Positions 57,980-64,000 of a DNA stretch of 64,000 bases are shown one piece after another. Origin of the DNA: Kryptolebias marmoratus (Eukaryota; Chordata; Actinopteri; Cyprinodontiformes; Rivulidae); the NCBI RefSeq assembly GCF_001649575.2, contig NC_051430.1:16331575-16395574 (forward strand), written 5' to 3'. The notes under the pieces were generated by a model. The model was given only the letters and a program-made list of their open reading frames with translations, made no database searches and was not told the DNA's origin. Position 1 is the stretch's first letter. The number at the start of each line of letters is the position of its first letter. A program made the translations under genes and the position numbers.

Positions 57980-60149
57980 TAAAGTATTTTTTAATTGAAT
58001 TGAATTGATTTCAAGATGTCTGCCATAGTAAAGCAACCTTAGTAAACACAGAAATGGGTATAACTTATTTAGTTTTACAGTAATTGAGCTAAGACTCGAT
58101 GTAGCTGAAAGTCATCCTCAACACACACTCTGAGCACTGATGATTACATGAAATCTATGTAAAAAAACAACAACTTTGTCATTAACTATTACAGTGTCAG
58201 GACCTGTGTTTTTGTTAGTTTTGGGTTTTTTTTTTTACTTTTTTAAGTGATGGTTGAACTCATTTTAGGTTTTGTGGTGTCTGTGTTTAGATATTCACTT
58301 GTGTTTTCATCCTTTATTTCATCCTTCCTCTGTATTAATTTGTGCTACCTGCCCTCAGTTACTCATCTGCCTTTCAGTGTTTTTCCATGTGAGCCTGCCA
58401 CACCCATCTACACCTGTTCCCAGTTTGTTATCAGTCACCTGTTTCCAACTTCCTAATTAGCCCAGTCCTTTATATTCAGTCTCTCTCCACCTTAACATCA
58501 GCTTTCCAATGTTGGTGGTTATGCTACAATCAGGTTTGCTCCTGAATTTCTTCTTAGAATTTCTTTCTTTTTTTTTGTTTGTTTGTTTGTTTTTCTCTGA
58601 TAAGTGACAATGGGTACCCTCATCATGTTGGTCACATAATTTCTTTTTTTCTATCAAATAACAACCCCACCTGTATTGTGTGACTTGTCTCTTTGTCTGT
58701 GACTGAATATCCTTTTATGTTTGAAAGATGGCAAGTGTGATGCTTTAAACTGTTTGACTCATGTAAATATATATATCTTAAAGTAAATTATAGGTATTTT
58801 AGAAAGATGCTAATACCACAAGGCAAAGTAACAATGCATCTTAAACACCAACAACAACAACAACAAAAATAAATAAATAAAAACTGATTCTTTGCTCTCT
58901 ATTACTTACCCTACATTTTAACAGCTAAACTTTGGTGAAACAAAAAATGGTATGTTAAAACCCAATAAATCATTTGATAACTAAAACTTTCATTATGCTG
59001 CTTTAGTGCTGCTCATATTAACCCTATAACAAGAGTAGTTTCACAGATCCTCAGCATTACAGCTCCTCTGAGCCACACCTGCACTACTTACACACCGGCA
59101 GTGCTGATTAAAAAACAACTGACATAAGCAGTGGTAAAATGAACAAACGCCTCGTGTCACACTTCCGACCCCAGGGTGAAAGAGTGCAAATGAAGGAGTG
59201 ATCAGTTAGCTCGCGATCCAATCATCTGTGCAATGGAACTTGTTGGCACTCACCTTTGTCAGCAGCAAAAGTTGTCAGGTGGTGACTGCTCTGTTCCACC
59301 ATTATCCCTTTTAGTCCTATAGGTGCCTTTGTGTCAAGCTTTACAGGGTAAGCCCTCCACATTCCCTAGACAATTAATGAAGCATTTTATTTGAACTAAT
59401 GACTGTTTGACAGGCAAAGCAGAACTAGTGTTTTTGAACCGTTGCTTCAGTATCCTTTAGTATTTATTTTATCATTATTTTTATAACCAAATAACTTTTT
59501 TGTTTGTTTTTTTTTTCTTCAGTGGCTCCAGAAATAGACAGCAAGGCGGTGCGAAGGTTACCACTGTCACTCCATAGCCCAAATTTGAAATCTCAGCTTT
59601 GTTTGCAATTTGTATCTTCTATGGAAACTTCTATGGCTTCCATCCACAGTCCAAAAAACGTGCAAGCTGAATTCAATTTCTCTTTTACACTCCTTAAAAC
59701 TTTGTTCTATTCTTCTTGCAGTTGTCCTAATAATTTCTTTTTGCATCTCATTTACCCCATCATTCAGCATTTCTGCTTTCTGTTTTTACTTTCTTACTTC
59801 AAGTTCCAGTCAATTTGTTTCTCATAAAATCTTTAGTTACTTTTTTTCTTTTTTTTTTTAGATTTGGACTGTTGTGGCCAATCAAATCTCTGCAAACATT
59901 TAAAGACTTAAGTGACATTGCTTCAATTAAAGTTTGAAATCATTTATGTTTTCAGTCAGAGCAACTGAAAGCCGTGAGCACTTTGAAAGGACAGGACGTA
60001 CAGTACATTTGAAAGTGTAAAGTTGTGCGAAAATGGCGGCATCCACTTAGACAAGTGTGCACATGTCCATTAACAGACCACCTTGACCTGATAAAGACAC
60101 ATCAATAGTTCTAGTCCTGGTGGATGAAGAGGAGAGGACCACAGTGCCA

Positions 60150-60500
60150 AAGTCATTGTTATCTCTCCGGCTAATGATGCTAATATTTGTGTGGCCCATA
60201 AATAATGCTAACAAATACCCACATAAAACGAATTAATGAAAGGCAAACAGAAGTGGAGCAGAGAGATGCATGGTTATACTGAGTAACGACAAATTACCTT
60301 GGGGGGGGAGGGTGGTGGGATGAGACTCCTGTACAGTCATTACTCTGTACAGCAAGCACGGTCTGGCTAACACCTGTGTTTCCCTCCGATCTGCCTCACC
60401 CTAATTAGCCCACACACACCCTGGGGATCCTCTGACAGATAAGACCTGGACTGGGGAGGAGAGCAGGCAGGGAAAGGAAGAGGGCATGTAAAAGTTGAGT
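60150..60500. promoter_or_regulatory. Candidate conserved non-coding block with homeodomain-like sites
   Basis: Contains GGCTAATGATGCTAATATTT (60170), ACGAATTAATGAAAGG (60228), CCCTAATTAGCCC (about 60400) and two copies of the palindrome CTGTACAG at 60329-60336 and 60345-60352. The density of TAAT cores in unique sequence suggests a developmental enhancer, by motif content only. Confidence 0.28.
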
Positions 60501-62313
60501 AGAAATGGGGGGGGAAAAAAGCATATGTTGAGATAGAGAGGATAAAAGCAGGTAGTTACGAGTAACCCTCTTTTGCTAATATCTAATCAAAATGCAACAA
60601 TGAACCAGAGTCAGGGAAAAAGCGTAAGAGAGGAAAGCAGAAGTTAACTGACATCTGCTGACAGTGGTGAGAACTGGAGGTTGAGAAGTGGAGGAGTCAC
60701 ATTCCCCTCTGTTTCATTTGCGCTGCATGCTTCAGAAGTGTGGAATGAAATGTTTGTTAATTTCAGATGTCACTTTTATTCTTGTTATGAACACCTGGAA
60801 CTCCAGCCCACATATTACACCCTCCTTGCACTCCCAATGATAACACAGTTCCTCACTGTTGTCCTTGACAACTGCAGCCTGACAGTCCATGTCTTTCACC
60901 ATGGTGTCTGTGATAACCCCATTCTGTAACACATCCAGTAACTTTGATGTGTTGTCTTTTTAACTATCAGATATGTTTCCTTCTGTAATAAGATATTAAG
61001 TTTTTAACATATGTTTACTTCACTCTTGACATTGGATTTTTTTTTCATTTTCTTATATTTTTTGTTGTTGTCTCCTCTTCCCGTCTGTTTTTCAGCATTA
61101 GAGAGCCAGTAAATAAATGACAAAAGACAGCCAATGTGATCAAGTTACTACTCACTGATGCATTGATCCAGCTTGATGGCCAGAGGAGGCAAACGATCCA
61201 AGAAAACAAAAAAAAAAAGAAAGAGAGAGAGAGAAATGTAAACCTTTAATACAGTATCATTCACCTCTACTGAAATCTTGGTGTGATGCACATAAATTGC
61301 CAAAACAAATGTTTACAAACTAAATCTTTTATAGCTATAAAAGTGTAGAGGAGCAAACAAGCTTTGCGTGAGTTCACATCTTTTATTTATTTATTTTTGA
61401 ATTATAAAGAAGGTATTTGTACATAATTAATGCACTTAATTAATGCAGTATTTCAGAGGTTTTTTTAAGGTTGGGTTCTGTGGACAGGTTATTAACCATT
61501 TGACAAATATCTAGGAAATGGCTCTTTAACAAAACATAAAAACTAACAAAACTTTACAAAATAAATGCTTAAATGCTTTAATTCTACCTTTAAAGAAATG
61601 AATTATTGTAAATAAGACTTGTTTTGTAAGCCTTGTTCTCTAATAGCTCCTGCTGACAATGGGATGTTGTCCTCCCTTTCCTCTCACCAGTCTGCATGTT
61701 GTGTTTCAAGTTAGCTTTCCTCTTATTTTGTATATTTTGTGTAAAGAAACAGCCTCCAAGTCTCTAGCAGCTCACCTGGTGCAATTGCTACTGTTAATGC
61801 AGTATTTCTTCAGTGAAATCATTGTTTTCTACAGTTTGCGCCGACATCCAGGCCCTAGTCCTAAACTGTAGTGGTTTGCTGGTTCGTTGTTTCTGATAAA
61901 TATGTGTATGTTTCTCCTCTGCGTCTATTATTATTTCTTTCATCAACAGGCATCAACCTCCAAGTTTAGTTATGAAATGGTTTGTGGACTTAACCTGAAT
62001 TAGAACAAGACCACTTTTTTTCTGAATGCTTAATGGTTGCAATAAATCATCTTTTCATTCTGTTTACCTGTTTCTGCTGTCTGCTGCTTGGTCCAGCTTT
62101 TTGTGATCTCCCTGACACTTTTCTCTCTCTGTCACAGTCACTTTGCCGTTTACCATGCTGATGTGTGCATATTAATGCACAGCGAGGCAAACACAACGCA
62201 ACACGCGGATACACAAACATACAGGCATTCATTCAAATAAATTAAAGTTGACGCTCAGACATTTTTTTTCATCCACTGCTGATCATTGCCAGGAAATTCT
62301 GCCACTGTAAGAC

Positions 62314-62348
62314 TGTGTGTGCATGCGTGTGTGCATGCGTGTGTGTGT
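62314..62348. repeat. GTGTGCATGC-type tandem repeat
   Basis: TGTGTGTGCATGCGTGTGTG then CATGCGTGTGTGTGT, a 10-bp periodic variant of a TG microsatellite. Confidence 0.85.
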
Positions 62349-62989
62349 CTGTGAGTGACATACCCCACATGCTGACTCCAAAGACATGAATCATATTTGT
62401 TCATGTCTTGGGACCACACACACACACTTACAAAAAAAACACAAACTTACAGATTTTTGAAAAGTCACCTGCATTATGTGACATACAATGAAGGCTGTTG
62501 TCTTTTTTTAGCAGGGTTTTGGTTATATGTATAACAGGCAAGTTTAATTTCAATTAATAAAGTTTCAAGACTTCATGAGTTTTCAAGATGGGTGGCTTGT
62601 GGTGAGAAAAATTACTGCGTTTTCAAACATACAAAGTGCTAGCAAGTAAAATTGTGTTGATGCAGAATAATATGAGTAGAAATTGTGGTTTTCCTGGGCC
62701 CCTCTACTTGAGGAAGCTACCTCACCCTGGAATTTACACAGAAAATGCTTGCCTCATTTTGCAGAGGATTGCAGACATCAGCCGAAACTAATTTGTGCTA
62801 AAATGTTTTATGCTAAATAGCCCTGAACTGAGACAAAATTAGTAAAAAAAAAAAAAAAAATCCCACTTCCCCTTACGATGTTCCAATTTTAACATAACAC
62901 ATTTCACTTCCACCTTTTTTTATTTTTTATTTTCTTATCTTTCCATTTACACACTTTTTTTTCCCCTCCTTCCTCAAAAGTGAGACACA

Positions 62990-63275
62990 TCTGAAGCTTC
63001 TGCGGTGGTGACAGAAGTAGGCTGCATACGCCACAGAGCCAGCCCAATCAGTGACAATCTGCATGGTAATGTGTGGCAGGGGCGGGATAATGAAGTTCCC
63101 AGCTTGCCGACTGGAAGGCTATCCTCCGGTGTGCTAAGTGATTTATCTCCTCTGTCAAGAGCCAGGACAGCCAGGACTTGTCCTTCCCAGTGGTACCCGG
63201 GAACAGGAGCTGAGCACAGCCACAAAAGAGACGTGGCGAAGCGGAAGGCCCAAGTTGCTCGCATAAAGTGAACAT
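62990..63275. promoter_or_regulatory. Candidate conserved non-coding block
   Basis: Balanced composition, several CpGs, no low complexity for almost 280 bp (GCATACGCCACAGAGCCAGC, GGCAGGGGCGGGATAATGAA, GTGATTTATCTCCTCTGTCA). It differs sharply from the poly-A/T flanks. Open frames cross it on both strands but none resembles a known domain. An enhancer or an unrecognised non-coding exon are both possible. Confidence 0.25.
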
Positions 63276-64000
63276 AAATTACACCAAACAATAGCAGATA
63301 AACAAAGGAAGGTGTTTACTCTTTACCCATCCAACTAATGTGCACTGAAAAAGCACAAACGTTGTAGTATGTGTAAGAATTAGAATTATTATCTTCAACT
63401 CTCCCTGTGCATGTTGTTGTGCTTGTTTCTGCCCCCGTCACTGTAGGCTTATCCATCACAGTAAACCTGCCCAAAGGGACCTGACAAAATAAAATAATAT
63501 TAAGGATAATAATAAAAAATAACAAAAAAAGAAAACCTCATTCACAATTTTCATCTCTTTAGTGATGTAGTCTCTTACAAAAAAAAAAACAAGAAAACAA
63601 GTTTGTTACAGAGAATGTAGGGCAGCAAAACAAAGCAAACAAACAAACATGTAAACCTGTATCAGAAGGCTTAGAGTTTCAAGATGTTCTTTGAGGATTT
63701 GAAGGTATGTTTGTGAGTCAACACTCCAGTGAGCTGCATGGGATTCTATGATATCCATATGCTTTTAGCTGATAGATTTATAACATTTTACAAAACTACA
63801 CGACGACAGTCGTCAAGCTTTTAGAATATGAAGCATTTACAGTAATAAGAATCAAAGCTTGGTTCATAAAAACAAATGGCTCTTTTCTTCCACCAGTTCT
63901 CATTGTTTGCTGGATGACAGATGAATGAAGTGACTCGTATAAACTTTTAAAACATTGAAAGTCTAGCTTTCCTTCAGAATGCGAAGAGTTTTAGACTAAG

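Larger units (their letters stand above)
57980..64000. other. Non-coding stretch to the window end, no gene recognised
   Basis: AT-rich DNA with an AAC/AAAT run at 58850-58880, AG repeats at about 61220-61233 and TG repeats near 62314-62348. About 58190-58540 reads like a fish interspersed element (CCTGTTCCCAGTTTGTTATC, ATTAGCCCAGTCCTTTATAT) but could not be classified. Unique complex blocks lie at 60150-60500 and 62990-63270. Confidence 0.5.

Noticed and set aside
58190..58540. Possible LTR or DNA-transposon piece starting TGTCAGGACCTGTG
   Set aside because: Reads like a fish interspersed repeat, but no matching second end, inverted repeat or coding part was found, so it is not called as an element.

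Overview
The window looks like teleost fish nuclear DNA. It is AT-rich and gene-poor, with canonical GT-AG introns, many CA/TG and poly-A tracts, and several decayed non-LTR retrotransposon tails of types common in ray-finned fish. One protein-coding gene can be fully read. Nothing in the window looks bacterial, viral or plasmid-borne.

Positions 1306-11034 (+ strand) hold 15 coding exons of an actin-binding protein of the drebrin / drebrin-like (Abp1) family. Every splice site is GT-AG and the reading frame is kept across all 14 introns. The visible protein is about 749 residues, and the start-codon exon lies upstream of the window. In order it has an N-terminal ADF-homology domain, a charged helical region, a Ser/Pro-rich region, a Glu-rich acidic region and a C-terminal SH3 domain. 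The helical region and the NPREFF motif resemble vertebrate drebrin, while the SH3 domain is the drebrin-like/Abp1 hallmark. I therefore name the family and leave the paralogue open. Two short introns, 8437-8559 and 10006-10140, are multiples of three and free of stops, so retaining them would extend the protein. Two polyadenylation signals follow the stop, at 11170 and 11831.

The remaining 52 kb (11837-64000) is a gene desert or part of a very long intron. I found no convincing further coding exon. It contains degraded LINE pieces (30809-30955, 33091-33610, 43436-43546, 57345-57740), another probable interspersed repeat (28561-28912), a histone H3 5'-end pseudogene fragment (57896-57979), a perfect 90-bp zero-spacer palindrome between 13-bp direct repeats (39309-39398), a 162-bp GAAA microsatellite (39707-39868) and several shorter microsatellites. 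Between these are unique, more complex blocks with homeodomain-like and POU-like motifs that could be conserved regulatory elements of a neighbouring developmental gene. That reading is inference and needs cross-species alignment.

I did not see a new defence, mobile or RNA-guided system. The most useful leads are the drebrin-like architecture with its two in-frame short introns, the long perfect palindrome, and the histone H3 tail fragment beside a LINE tail.
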